A stretch of DNA of 64,000 bases from Candidatus Schekmanbacteria bacterium (lineage in GTDB: Bacteria; CSSED10-310; JACPHN01): assembly GCA_016188575.1 (NCBI GenBank), contig JACPHN010000041.1:1-64000 (forward strand), in the 5' to 3' direction. Under the pieces are notes generated by a model, which saw only the letters and a program-made list of their open reading frames with translations, was not told the DNA's origin and ran no database searches. This document shows, in pieces, positions 9,394 to 18,165 of this stretch (positions are counted from its first letter, which is position 1; each line of letters begins with the position of its first letter). Position numbers and translations under genes: made by a program.

Positions 9394-10632
9394 TTACACA
9401 TGCCCGAAAGCGTCGACGATGCTAAGACGGCTGGCTCGTACGCTGGGGATGACGGCCGCTGCAACGCTCAGCAGCACGAGGAACAAGCCGCTCAGGAACC
9501 AGATCGACGGAACCAGATCGACCTCGAGTGGCGTTGCCGTTGCGGTGCCAGGAGGAGCGTAGGTGATACCCAAGGCCGAAACGACCAGAGTGACCGCGAC
9601 GGTGCCCACGAATCCAACGCCGACGCCAAGCATGCCGATCACGGCCCCTTCAGCAGCGAAGAGCCTGATCACCAGGCGCTGCCGCATGCCCAACGCGCGC
9701 AGTGTGCCGATTTCCTGTGTTCGCTCCACGACGCTCATGGTCATCGTGTTGACGACGCTTGTCACCACGATCATCAAGACGATGCAGAAGATAAAAGCGA
9801 AAAGCATTCCATAAAACGAACGAACCTGGGTGTAAAAGGCCGACAGCTCCTCCCAGGTCTTCACGTCCGGCTCGAATCTGATCCCCGGCGTCTTGTCCAG
9901 CAGCCACGTTCGCACCTTCTCGGCTTGGCTGATGTCGTCGATCAGCAGTGTTAGACGGTCAACCGACTCCGTGTCGTAGAGGGACTGTGCGAGGTTCAGC
10001 GGCACCACCATGAACTTGTCGTTCGTCGCGGCCATGCCGGTATTGAAAATGCCCCGGGCCTGGATATCCAACGCGTTCATCTGCCCTGCCAGCGTATTGG
10101 CCATCATGACCACGGTGTCATCCAGCTTGGCGTCTAGCATCTTGGCGAGGTCGCTACCCATCAGCACGCCGGTCGGGGCATCGACTGAAATGGTGCGGCC
10201 TTGGGACTGAGGCAGCGCCTGGCCCGTGCCTGCTATCATCTTGGCATGAAGCTCCGGACGTACTCCCTGGGCGGTGAAGATCGTGGACATGGTGCCGTTC
10301 GACACCAGGCCCGCGACGTCGAGACGTGGCATGATCTCGTGCACGGACTGATTCTGTTTTAGCAGACCTTGAAGTGCCATCTGCTCCTCGGCAGTGATCA
10401 GGTAGCGCTGGGGGTTGATCTTCCCCTCCTCAAGGAATCCTTTTTTGAAAATAGTCAGATGTCCCAGCCCTTCGCCAAACACTACGGCATCCTTCAGCGT
10501 CCGAAATACCGCGGCCATGTAGCCGCCAAACAAATCGATGGCCATGAAGCCAAGCGTAATGGCCAGGATCGTAATCAGGCTCCGGCGTTTGTTGCGCAGA
10601 ACGTTGCGGAAAGCGAGCTTGAAGATGCTCAT
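9394..10632 (-). CDS. FtsX/LolE-type ABC permease
   Basis: The product has 412 residues. ATG 10632 follows AAGGAAGAG and overlaps the stop of the upstream ATPase gene by four bases (ATGA). An N-terminal membrane helix (SLITILAITLGFMAIDLFGGYMA) precedes a large periplasmic domain (about 45-280). Three C-terminal helices follow; the loop between them carries ERTQEIGTLRALGMR, the hallmark coupling-helix region of MacB/LolCE permeases. This fold moves lipoproteins, lipids or peptides from the outer leaflet of the inner membrane rather than importing solutes. It should work with the ATPase at 10629-11318 and the LolA-like carrier downstream. Confidence 0.9.
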   Translation of the reverse strand: MSIFKLAFRNVLRNKRRSLITILAITLGFMAIDLFGGYMAAVFRTLKDAVVFGEGLGHLTIFKKGFLEEGKINPQRYLITAEEQMALQGLLKQNQSVHEIMPRLDVAGLVSNGTMSTIFTAQGVRPELHAKMIAGTGQALPQSQGRTISVDAPTGVLMGSDLAKMLDAKLDDTVVMMANTLAGQMNALDIQARGIFNTGMAATNDKFMVVPLNLAQSLYDTESVDRLTLLIDDISQAEKVRTWLLDKTPGIRFEPDVKTWEELSAFYTQVRSFYGMLFAFIFCIVLMIVVTSVVNTMTMSVVERTQEIGTLRALGMRQRLVIRLFAAEGAVIGMLGVGVGFVGTVAVTLVVSALGITYAPPGTATATPLEVDLVPSIWFLSGLFLVLLSVAAAVIPSVRASRLSIVDAFGHV

Positions 10633-11318
10633 GCCGCACTCTTCCTTTGATCCGATTTGATAACGCCATCCTGCAACCACATGATGCGCTTGACACGGTC
10701 GATGAGGCGAGGATCATGTGTAGAAAACAGAAACGTAATCTTCTGCTTTGTGTTGAGATCGAGCATGATATCCAGGATCTGCATGGATGTGGCCGTGTCG
10801 AGGTTGGCCGTAGGTTCGTCCGCGATCACCAGCGCTGGCTCTTGTGCCAGCGCCCGGGCAATTGCCACCCGTTGCCGCTGCCCGCCGCTGAGCTTGTTCG
10901 GGCGATGGTTGACAAACTTCTCCAGGCCTACTCCCACGAGCGTTCCCATGGCCTTGTCGCGGGCTGCGACAGCGGACATCTTGCGAAAACTGAGCGGCAG
11001 CATGACGTTTTCGAGCGCGCTGAGCACCGGAACCAGGTTGAAGGTCTGGAAGATGAAGCCGATCGTGCCGTTGCGCATCGCCGTCTGTTCGTCATCGGTC
11101 ATCGCCAGAATATCCTGGCCCGCGTAGCGAACACTTCCGGTCGAGGGTGTGTCGATCGTGCCGATAATGTTTAGCAACGTGCTTTTGCCGCTTCCCGATG
11201 GTCCGCAAATCGCAATGAACTCTCCTTTGTCAATGTCGAGGGAAACGCCATTGAGCGCCTTTACGGGGATTTCGCCGAGCAAGTAAGTTTTGGTGATCTC
11301 TCTCAGTTCCAGCAACAT
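10629..11318 (-). CDS. LolD/MacB-type ABC transporter ATPase
   Basis: The product has 229 residues, the usual length of LolD. Walker A is GPSGSGKST, the signature is LSGGQRQRVAIARAL, and Walker B is ALVIADEPTANLD, followed by the H-loop FSTHD. The first residues LLELREITKTYLLGEIPVKA are typical of the lipoprotein-release/MacB subfamily. It leads the operon and is translationally coupled to the permease. The divergent gap upstream (11319-11600) has no recognised operator. Confidence 0.93.
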   Translation of the reverse strand: MLLELREITKTYLLGEIPVKALNGVSLDIDKGEFIAICGPSGSGKSTLLNIIGTIDTPSTGSVRYAGQDILAMTDDEQTAMRNGTIGFIFQTFNLVPVLSALENVMLPLSFRKMSAVAARDKAMGTLVGVGLEKFVNHRPNKLSGGQRQRVAIARALAQEPALVIADEPTANLDTATSMQILDIMLDLNTKQKITFLFSTHDPRLIDRVKRIMWLQDGVIKSDQRKSAA

Positions 11319-11617
11319 CGCGTCTCCCCCTCAAGTGGTTCAGGCTACAACCAGCATCTCGATCAAGAGCTCCGCCAGCGATGCGTCTACGTCGGACACG
11401 ATGCGCGCCGCCTGTCGAGCTCGGGCCGACTCACGCGTTCGCAGCGACCGGTGCCCAGGCTGTATGCAGCATAATACGCACGATCTCCGACTCTGCTACG
11501 ATCCGCACAGGCGGTCCCCAACACTCGGTACCGGAGCTTACATGCATTTGCATGCACTTGCCATGGCGGTGCAGCCCGCTGCCGCACTGACATAGGATGG
11601 GTATGAGCTTGAGCCTG

Positions 11618-11653
11618 TTGACATCCTCTCCGGCCTGAAGGTCGAGAGATTCC
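11618..11653 (-). mobile_element. Right-end hairpin of an IS605/IS1341-type element
   Basis: On the minus strand the sequence runs GGAATCTCTCGACCTTCAGG then CCGGAGAGGATGTCAA. An imperfect stem (CTCTCGACC / GGCCGGAGAG) is followed by GGATGTCAA. The form matches the right end of TnpB-bearing IS605/IS1341 elements, which fold as a hairpin and end at a short TCAA-like cleavage site. It lies seven bases beyond the stop of the TnpB remnant, exactly where such an end is expected. Confidence 0.6.
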
Positions 11654-11659
11654 TGGGGA

Positions 11660-11853
11660 CTATGCCGCAACCGGCTTGATGGCTCCGCAGGCAGACAGGG
11701 CTTGCCCGGCCCCCAAGATCTTCTTCGCGGCATTGAGATCGGCATTCTCGCTGTGCCCGCACTGGACGCAGCGGAACATGGTCTGACTGTGCCGATTACC
11801 GCTGCCGTATGACCGCAGGCGTTACAGCGGCGTGACGTATCGCGCGGCGGCAC
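11660..11853 (-). pseudogene. TnpB (IS605 OrfB) C-terminal remnant with frameshift
   Basis: In one frame the minus strand reads VPPRDTSRRCNACGHTA. After a one-base shift it reads HSQTMFRCVQCGHSENADLN, then AAKKILGAGQALSACG and a stop. This is the zinc-ribbon and final RuvC segment of TnpB (CxxCGH ... FxCxxCGHxxxADxNAA). Everything N-terminal is missing and the frame is broken, so the element is dead. The adjacent hairpin supports an IS605/IS1341-family origin. Confidence 0.75.
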
Positions 11854-11979
11854 CAAAAAGAGCGCGAGACCGGGTCAATTGTGGGGTCATGTCGACACAG
11901 GGGGTGGGAGTGCGAGGTCGCCCCGATTTTCGCAGTCGGCCGAGTCTGCTTTACACCTGAGGCCGCGACGATAGGGGTA

Positions 11980-12069
11980 GATAGGGGTAGGAAGGGCCGG
12001 TTACTCCCGGCCTCTCCCCCTCCGAACCCAGCGTGCGGATTTCCTCGCCTTCGATCCCTCGGGCTATGA
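11980..12069 (-). mobile_element. Probable 3' end of a group II intron (domain V-VI remnant)
   Basis: On the minus strand the order is GGAAATCCGCACGCTGGGTTC, then GGAGGGGGAGAGGCCGGGAG, then TAACCGGCCCTTCCTACCCC and TAT. This resembles the 3' strand of domain V (ending in GGTTC) followed by a GC stem with CCTAC near its base, as in domain VI with its bulged A, and the usual 3' intron end. The 5' strand of domain V is degenerate and no reverse transcriptase frame is present. A 10-base tandem (ATAGGGGTAG twice) abuts the end. The rest of 11319-12205 shows no gene apart from the TnpB remnant. Confidence 0.45.
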
Positions 12070-12205
12070 GGTACACGTGATTGGGTTTCTGCATCGCTAC
12101 TTGCGACCACCGAGGGACAGCTCGCGCCGCTCTGGCGCCTGAGCTATGCTGCCACCGGGAAGGTATGGCTCAGGGTAAGGAGCCACGCCGAGGGAGGATG
12201 ACAAT

Positions 12206-12544
12206 ATGGACTTTGAGTCGATCATGATGTTCATCGTGGCGATCGGCCTTGCGGCCGCCGCCGGCTACTTTCTGTTTCGCATCGCCAAATACGGTGGGTT
12301 AGGAGCGGCACTGTTCGGTGCGCCGATCGAGGCCACGGTCGGCGAGGTGGCGGGGACGAAGGCTGGGTATGTGACTACGGTGCTGAAGGTCAACCGACTC
12401 GGCGGTGGCTCAGCGGAGAAAGCCGTGGGCCTGGAGATCGTAACCAAGAGTTTCGGTAGTTATCAGATGTTCCCGATCACGCTCTCGGCGGCAGAAACAA
12501 GAAAGCTCATCGCCCTGCTGCAAACCGCGACAAATGCGCGGTAG
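12206..12544 (+). CDS. Small single-pass membrane protein, unknown function
   Basis: The product has 112 residues from ATG 12206 after a strong ribosome-binding site (GAGGGAGG). One N-terminal membrane helix (MMFIVAIGLAAAAGYFLFRI) is followed by a short soluble domain of about 80 residues. That domain could be beta-rich (IEATVGEVAGTK, YVTTVLKVNRL, AVGLEIVTKSF) and ends in a helix (SAAETRKLIALLQTA). No family was recognised. It stands alone between mobile-element debris and a convergent gene. The good ribosome-binding site and regular codon use suggest it is real. Confidence 0.65.
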   Translation: MDFESIMMFIVAIGLAAAAGYFLFRIAKYGGLGAALFGAPIEATVGEVAGTKAGYVTTVLKVNRLGGGSAEKAVGLEIVTKSFGSYQMFPITLSAAETRKLIALLQTATNAR

Positions 12545-12696
12545 ACACCTGCACAACGGCGCCCGCGCCCGTTCCGCGCCGGTGTAACGAATCGGTGGCC
12601 CCACCCGCAAGTCCGGCAGACAAACCCGGCTACGTAAACGCTACCACGCGGCACGCGCCGTTGATCGCCGCGCCGCACGGGCGTACTGCTCACTGT

Positions 12697-12760
12697 CCCC
12701 CGCCTGACCCTTCCTCCGCAAGCGAGGGAAGGGGGTGGACAGAGCTCTCCCCCACCCCCG
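12697..12760. repeat. Dispersed intergenic repeat, short copy G
   Basis: The sequence CCTTCCTCCGCAAGCGAGGG with flanking CCCCCGCCTGACC and GGGGGTGGACAGAGC resembles the GC-rich central hairpin of the repeat family (CCTCCCCCGCAAGCGGGGGAGG). It may also act as a bidirectional terminator between the convergent genes at 12206-12544 and 12766-14211. Assignment to the family rests on the central hairpin alone. Confidence 0.4.
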
Positions 12761-12765
12761 GGCTG

Positions 12766-14211
12766 CTACTGGCGAATGTATCCGGGCTGGCAATCCGGCG
12801 CCTTCCGGCAGTCCTCCTCGAGCCTGCCCGCTGCCGCCTTGGCGCTTTCGTATCGCGACCTGGCCTCCGCCATCTGGGTGTCCAGATCCAATCGCTCGAG
12901 TGGAGTAGCGATGCGGTATACGCGCTGCATTTCAGACAGGTAGGCTTCGGCGTCGCGTAAGTCCGAATGCGTACTGCGGGCGAGCTCGCCCCAGCGCGAC
13001 TCGCTCCCAGTCCGTTCGGCGGCGGTAGTCTCCGCCGATGGCGTGCTTTCCCGACCGAGCTTCGCGCGCGCCGCCGCGTTCCGCGGATCGATGGTGAGCG
13101 CCTGCCGGTAGGCCTCCGTGGCCTCCGCCGACAATCCGTTGCTCTCGCACCAGTTGCCGAGATCCACATAGGCTTGCGCGGTGCCGGCCTCCTTGGCCTG
13201 GCGCTGGCGTTGCTCGCGCTTCAGCCGCAGGGCCTGCTTTCGCGATAGCCAGGTGCCCTCGAAGTATTCGTGGCCGAGCTTCTCGTGCGCGGCCTTGTTG
13301 TTCGGGTCGACCCGCAGTGTCGCCGTCAGCGCGGCGTCGCGCTCGGCGACGAGGTGTTGGCCGTCGCACCATTCGGCGAGGCTCAGGTAGGCCGCAGCCG
13401 TGCTCGCCTGATCTGCCTCCTGCGCGCGCCGGCGATACGCCTCCCGTGCCTGCTCCACGAGGCGGGCGCGTTCTTTTGCCCAGACCGCGAGATCCGTCTC
13501 GACGCCGCTCACCGGCTCCTTCTCCGGGCTCGGTTGACGAATCTGAATCGGCCCGGCCAACTCGCCGGGCTGCATTCCCGCCCGCTTGTAGATTTCGAGC
13601 CAGGCGGCGAGGATCGTGCGCACCACGCCGACATGGTTGACGTCCAGATCGTGGTCGCCGCACGGCGACGTCGTCGGGGCGGGGGACACCGCCCCCAACG
13701 GCTCCGGCAGCGCCTCGATGCGCACGGGAAAGCCTTCGTCCTGCTTGACCGCGAGCTGGATGAGTCGGTCCGAGCTCAACCGCTGCTCGGCGCCTTGCGG
13801 ACAGGGGTTCACGGCGTCGGCGGCCAGATGAGCAACGCGCATGAGCGCCTTGAACCACTTGAAGGGGTTGCTGTCCGCCAGGTGAGCGGCTCTCTCGATC
13901 TCCTTTTGCAGCAGTTCGGGCACCTCGTGTTCCGCCCCCCACAGCGCGTGCGGCTCCATGACCGCCGCCATCACGTGATCCGCGTAGGGCGTAAAAGCCT
14001 GTCGCATCTCGGCGGGCGCCACCGCGATGGCGTCCCGGGCAACCTGGGCGTGGTAGATCTCGCCCCAGCCGAAGGCGTGACCTGGTGCCACCACCACGGC
14101 GAGCAGGACAGCTCCTATTACGTACCGCGGAAGCGGCGGAGCGAGGCGGCCCGGCGTGGGCAAGGGGGGGCAGGCACCAAACCAGGGTATCAAGCTGCGG
14201 GTGCGATCCAC
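12766..14211 (-). CDS. Secreted P1-nuclease/zinc phospholipase C-like protein with TPRs
   Basis: The product has 481 residues from GTG 14211, preceded by GAGGAG. A signal segment ([19 protein letters not shown]) ends just before [18 protein letters not shown]. This matches the mature N-terminal Trp-x-x-x-x-His start of S1/P1 nucleases and zinc-dependent phospholipases C, where that Trp and His bind zinc. Further His/Asp motifs follow ([29 protein letters not shown]). Residues about 255-400 hold TPR-like units ([40 protein letters not shown]). A C-terminal coiled coil follows. The usual HxxxD zinc pattern is only partly visible, so catalysis is uncertain. Confidence 0.6.
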   Translation of the reverse strand: MDRTRSLIPWFGACPPLPTPGRLAPPLPRYVIGAVLLAVVVAPGHAFGWGEIYHAQVARDAIAVAPAEMRQAFTPYADHVMAAVMEPHALWGAEHEVPELLQKEIERAAHLADSNPFKWFKALMRVAHLAADAVNPCPQGAEQRLSSDRLIQLAVKQDEGFPVRIEALPEPLGAVSPAPTTSPCGDHDLDVNHVGVVRTILAAWLEIYKRAGMQPGELAGPIQIRQPSPEKEPVSGVETDLAVWAKERARLVEQAREAYRRRAQEADQASTAAAYLSLAEWCDGQHLVAERDAALTATLRVDPNNKAAHEKLGHEYFEGTWLSRKQALRLKREQRQRQAKEAGTAQAYVDLGNWCESNGLSAEATEAYRQALTIDPRNAAARAKLGRESTPSAETTAAERTGSESRWGELARSTHSDLRDAEAYLSEMQRVYRIATPLERLDLDTQMAEARSRYESAKAAAGRLEEDCRKAPDCQPGYIRQ

Positions 14212-14282
14212 GGGAGGCTCCTCGAGGTGGTGGATGGGGGCGTCTGAAGGGCGCCGACTGGACCTATTCTCCGGGCGCCGTC

Positions 14283-14492
14283 AACCGTTGTCAAGCTGAC
14301 TTTTTCGCCTGGATCCCCGCCTGTTCGACTACAGATGGCGTGACCATCACGAGCGGGCCGCTGGCGGGCCTGACGGCGCGCGCTGTGCTCGTCCTCGACG
14401 GCGACAACAAGGTTCTGTACAGCAGCTTCGTGACGGAAATCACTCATGAGCCGGACTACCAGGCCGCCCTCGACGCGGCCCGCGCAGGTTGA
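14283..14492 (+). pseudogene. tpx: Thiol peroxidase (tpx) C-terminal remnant
   Basis: The frame reads [20 protein letters not shown] then [20 protein letters not shown] and YQAALDAA before a stop. This is the C-terminal third of atypical 2-Cys peroxiredoxin Tpx. The peroxidatic-cysteine region is absent. Upstream residues ([16 protein letters not shown]) do not fit the family; within them CCTGGATCCCCGCCTGTTCGAC at 14310-14331 resembles the left end of the dispersed repeat, suggesting an insertion or deletion at this point. No start codon or ribosome-binding site serves it. Confidence 0.65.
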
Positions 14493-14578
14493 CGCCGGCG
14501 GGACCCGGGCGCCGCGCGGCTCCGCGAGGCGCGCCGCCACGTCTCCGGGCCGCCGCTCCGCCGCGAGCGCCTCTGCTC

Positions 14579-15015
14579 ATGCTGGCCCTTGCTCTGATAC
14601 TCGGCGGGTCAGCGGCCGCTTGCGCCGCGGACAATCAGCCCGACCCACCCATTTCCGCGGCGGGTACCGCTGGTACACATTCGATGTGACGGAGCATCCG
14701 TTCGTGCATTCCTTTTCGACGACCGACGGCACCGAATGGGTCGCCGATCCGGGGCCACGGCTGCAGGTGGACACCAGCTCGGGCCTGGAAGGCCCGGCCG
14801 TAGTCGACCCTGCCGTGGCCCAAGTCGCGACCGGAAGCTATCTGATGGTGTACGTGACGGAAATCCCGTTGGCGGCTCCAGGCCCAGGCTGGGCGCCGCA
14901 ATCGCTGGCCATGTCATTGCTCGTGGCTGGTGCGGGCCTGGCACTATTCACGACGCGTGGCGGGGCCGGAGCGCGGCGCCGGCGACTCGCTCGGCATCAC
15001 TCCCCATCCCAGTAG
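14579..15015 (+). pseudogene. Broken secreted-protein gene (signal peptide, frameshift, C-terminal membrane anchor)
   Basis: ATG 14579 opens a clear signal peptide (MLALALILGGSAAACAADNQ) but that frame stops at 14689. Another frame carries YRWYTFDVTEHPFVHSFSTT, DGTEWVADPGPRLQVDTSSG and VVDPAVAQVATGSYLMVYVT. This resembles a five-bladed-propeller glycosidase or sialidase blade, in which a dated or predicted value is followed by a D-P-x-V strand. The second frame ends with a membrane helix (SLAMSLLVAGAGLALFTT) and an Arg-rich tail, like a C-terminal sorting signal. A single frame change near 14660 would join the halves. The 3' end overlaps the convergent cupin gene by 19 bases. Confidence 0.45.
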
Positions 15016-15491
15016 CTCTTCACCGCTGATTTGTCGTAGATCTCTCCCAGGGCGCGGACCATGACCTTGTGCGAGTCCGTGTAGACGCAGACCTCGTTGG
15101 GGCTGCGCTCGCCGATGGTGACGAAGCGACAGACGGCGGTGCTGTTGTTGACCAGACAGTGACCCGCCCGCTGACCCGCCGGGAAGCAGGCGTAGTCGCC
15201 CGCCTCGAGCTCGTGAGTCTCGTCGCCCAGACGCAACGTCATGCGCCCTTCGAGGACCAGTAGGTGTTCTTCCTCGAGCAGATGGTAGTGAGCGGGGCAG
15301 CTCTGTTTTCCCGGTTCGAGCTCATCGATCTGCACGCCGACGTGGTACGCGTGGACGCCGGCAGCCGAGGTGAGGTGGCGGAAGCGGGTGCCGAAGCGCG
15401 TTCCTTCGGCCCAGGTTTCCCACGAGACGTCTTGGGTCGCGACAGGCTTTGCGAAGCTGGCGGCATCGCCCGCTTCAGGTTTGGTGGACAT
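14997..15491 (-). CDS. Cupin-domain protein
   Basis: The product has 164 residues from ATG 15491. A single cupin core holds motif 1 (CPAHYHLLEEEHLLVLEGRM, with the metal-binding HxH and Glu) and motif 2 (YACFPAGQRAGHCLVNNS). The N-terminal segment WETWAEGTRFGTRFRHL and the C-terminal PNEVCVYTDSHKVMVRALGE, then YDKSAVKSYWDGE, are typical of small stand-alone cupins annotated as cupin domain-containing proteins. A role in metal-dependent sugar or stress chemistry is possible but cannot be specified. It lies alone next to the kinase cluster. Confidence 0.85.
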   Translation of the reverse strand: MSTKPEAGDAASFAKPVATQDVSWETWAEGTRFGTRFRHLTSAAGVHAYHVGVQIDELEPGKQSCPAHYHLLEEEHLLVLEGRMTLRLGDETHELEAGDYACFPAGQRAGHCLVNNSTAVCRFVTIGERSPNEVCVYTDSHKVMVRALGEIYDKSAVKSYWDGE

Positions 15492-15537
15492 GGCAAGCTC
15501 CGGTAACGAACGTGGTGAAGGTACCGGAACGACAATA

Positions 15538-18165
15538 TCAAGAGTGCGGCGAGCGTGCAGCCCCCGCAACGACGTCCGGGGCGATCCCGGCTTCGGGCAT
15601 CTCCTTGCCGAGCGTCCCTGCGAGCTCGTCGAGCGCCAGGCGCAGAAACCGCGACTCCTCGCGAGCGCCCGGGCGAGCGCCTCGCCTGGAAAGCTCGATC
15701 GCGCGGCGCAGTCGCGCCTCGGATTCCGAAAGCCCGGCGCTGATGCGGCCGAGAATGGCGCCGAGGCGGCGCCGATCTCGCTCCAGCTCGCCGATCCGTC
15801 GCAAGCCGTCCTCGGCGTGGCGCAGCTCGCTTTCGATGGCCTCTCGTACTTCGCGCGTCGCTGCCGCCCGCAAACGGTCCCGCAAGGCGACGACCTCGCG
15901 CACCGAGGGCAGCTCGAGCTGCTGGGTCAACGCCCCGTCGAGCGCCGCCGCCTGGTCGGCGATCTCCGCAGCGTGAGCGATCAGTTTCAACGTCGGCTCC
16001 CGGATTTCGGATACCTCCAGGACCTCGTCGGGGGCCGTCTCGAGCGCGTCGAGGATGGCGAAGCCGCGCGCCGCGACGCGGCGCAATGTAGTGCCGATGC
16101 GCCGCCCCTGCGTCCGTGCCAACGCCGCCCGCAGCCCGCGCGCCACCTCTTCGGGGAGCGCTAGCGGCGCGACGTCGTGGGTCAGGCTGAGCGCCCCCCG
16201 CACGCGGCGTCCGACCTGGCGGCCCCCCAGGCGCAGCAGCACGTCGCGCGTGAAATACGCCAGGAACAACAGCGCCGTGATCCCCCCGACGCCGATGATG
16301 ATCCAGTGCTCCGCCAGGCGCCGCAACGTATCCATGTCGATGAGCGAGAGCAGGGCAACCAGCGGCGCCACCACGGAGATGCCGAAAATCGCGGACATCG
16401 TGCCACTGGTCAGCAAGTCGTCATTGTCGCCGTTGCGCCGGCGAATTTCCGCCGCAAAGCCCACCTCCTCGAGCAGCTTTTTCAGGATCGTGGCGCCGTC
16501 CGCGTCAACGCTGTGCAGGAGCACTTCGGGCCGGTCCCGCCCCGGCGCCGCGACCGCGACACCCAGCTCGGGCGCCGCGGCGAAGGCGTGAGCGATGCGC
16601 GCGAGGTCGGCGGTCGACCACGTCCCGCTCTCCGGAACCGCGTCGATGGGCCACAAGAGCAGCCTTTGGCGGCGCTGTCCGCGCCTGGTGGGCGACCACA
16701 TTCTCAGCAGCGTAGGCAGGCGCGGCGCCGCGAATGGGGCCACCAGCGATCCGAGCATGCGAAGCAAGCGTGGAAAGCGCAGCCTTCTGACCGCTGCCGC
16801 CGCCGCCACAGTGGCGAGACACGCCGCGAGATAGCCGAGCCGAAAGCCGTACGCGACGCTGAGATACGCGAATGCCGAGGTGAGCAGCAGCATGGCGTCA
16901 CGCCCGAGGCGCTCCCGTTCCTCGTCGGGCAGCGGCACCGACGAGAACCCGGTGCGCGTCTTGAAGCCGAGCTCGCGGAGCCGGCGACTGACCTCTCTGG
17001 CGCGACGCCGGCCGGCCACCATGGCGATGCGCGCGTAGCCTGCGCGCGCGACGTACCGCGGTCGGAGCTGGCCCGCGAAGCGCCCCAGCACGGCCCAGTA
17101 GCGCTCCGCGTCCACGTGGCCCAGTTGCCGTGCTACCAGCAACGCGTCGCCGCCGCCTTCGCGCAATACCGTGGCCCCGCAGCGCGGGCAAAACGGGGCG
17201 CGCATGGGTAGGTCTTGACCGCATGACAGGCATGCGGTGCGATCCTCGATCGCCACGACCTCGCCGCTGTGGCCCTGCTGCGCGAGCGCCGCAAGCATCT
17301 CGTCGATCGTCGCGAAACGCTCTTCGACTTCCTTTTCCATCGCGCGCTGAATGATCGCGTCCAGCCACGCGGGAATGGCCGGGTTGATCGAGCTCGGAGT
17401 CGGGGGTGTTAGCCAGGTGTGGGCGTGCAGCACTTCATAGGCGCTCGCGCCCCGGTGCGGAAGGCGCCCCGTGGCAAGCTCGTACAGCGTCGCGCCGAGG
17501 CCGTAGATGTCCACGCGGTGATCGAGCTCCTGCCCCCCCAGCACCTCCGGCGCCGCATACTCCGGCGTGCCCAGAATCACGCTGCCCGTCGTCAAACCGA
17601 TGTCGGCTTCCACCTGAGCCAGGCCGAAGTCGACGAGCTTGATCGTGCCCGCCTCGTCCGGCAGCAGGTTGTGCGGCTTCACGTCGCGGTGCACGATGCC
17701 GCGTGCGTGCGCCGCTGACAGCGCCCGGCACGCGGCTGTTCCTATCGCGATCACGCGGCTCAGCGGTAACGGCCCGCCGGCCTGGATGAGCTCCCGCTTC
17801 AGATCCGGCCCGGGAAGGTATTCCATGACCAGGAACAGCTTGCCGTCTACTTCGTGTAGGTCGAAGAGCGACACCACATGGGGGCTCGAGATGGTCCGCG
17901 TCGCGGCGACCTCACGCGCGAATCGCTCGCGCACGATGGGGTCGCGCTGGAATTCGGGAAAAAGCAGCTTGACGGCGACGATTCGACCTAGCGCGTGGTC
18001 GCGGGCGTAGTACACCACCGCGATTCCGCCGCGCCCGATTTCCTCGACGAGCTCGTATCGGTTGCCGAGCCGATGCAATGACGCCATCCCGGGCGCGGCG
18101 CGCTCCGCTTCTTCGCCCGCACCGGTGAGCGGCCCGAATCTCCCGGCGCCGAGCGCTCCACTCAC
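15538..18165 (-). CDS. Transmembrane Ser/Thr protein kinase with zinc ribbon (second of pair)
   Basis: The product has 875 residues. The Hanks-type kinase domain spans about 36-300, with glycine loop GRGGIAVVY, Lys66 (VAVKLLF), HRDVKPHN around Asp161, Asp179 of DFG and APEVLG. A zinc ribbon follows (CLSCG ... CPRCG). Then comes a region with two short modules (VSRRLRELGFKTRT, ILKKLLEEVGFAAEIRR) that resemble each other, separated by paired membrane helices (LLLTSAFAYLSVAYGF and IFGISVVAPLVALLSLIDM). The tail is a long coiled coil. Its ATG overlaps the stop of the upstream kinase (ATGA). The layout mirrors that of the kinase upstream, indicating duplication. Confidence 0.9.
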   Translation of the reverse strand: MSGALGAGRFGPLTGAGEEAERAAPGMASLHRLGNRYELVEEIGRGGIAVVYYARDHALGRIVAVKLLFPEFQRDPIVRERFAREVAATRTISSPHVVSLFDLHEVDGKLFLVMEYLPGPDLKRELIQAGGPLPLSRVIAIGTAACRALSAAHARGIVHRDVKPHNLLPDEAGTIKLVDFGLAQVEADIGLTTGSVILGTPEYAAPEVLGGQELDHRVDIYGLGATLYELATGRLPHRGASAYEVLHAHTWLTPPTPSSINPAIPAWLDAIIQRAMEKEVEERFATIDEMLAALAQQGHSGEVVAIEDRTACLSCGQDLPMRAPFCPRCGATVLREGGGDALLVARQLGHVDAERYWAVLGRFAGQLRPRYVARAGYARIAMVAGRRRAREVSRRLRELGFKTRTGFSSVPLPDEERERLGRDAMLLLTSAFAYLSVAYGFRLGYLAACLATVAAAAAVRRLRFPRLLRMLGSLVAPFAAPRLPTLLRMWSPTRRGQRRQRLLLWPIDAVPESGTWSTADLARIAHAFAAAPELGVAVAAPGRDRPEVLLHSVDADGATILKKLLEEVGFAAEIRRRNGDNDDLLTSGTMSAIFGISVVAPLVALLSLIDMDTLRRLAEHWIIIGVGGITALLFLAYFTRDVLLRLGGRQVGRRVRGALSLTHDVAPLALPEEVARGLRAALARTQGRRIGTTLRRVAARGFAILDALETAPDEVLEVSEIREPTLKLIAHAAEIADQAAALDGALTQQLELPSVREVVALRDRLRAAATREVREAIESELRHAEDGLRRIGELERDRRRLGAILGRISAGLSESEARLRRAIELSRRGARPGAREESRFLRLALDELAGTLGKEMPEAGIAPDVVAGAARSPHS

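Noticed and set aside
11971-11990. ATAGGGGTAG tandem as start of a CRISPR-like or satellite array
   Set aside because: There are only two units, without spacers, and one belongs to the probable intron end. No CRISPR array was found anywhere in the window.
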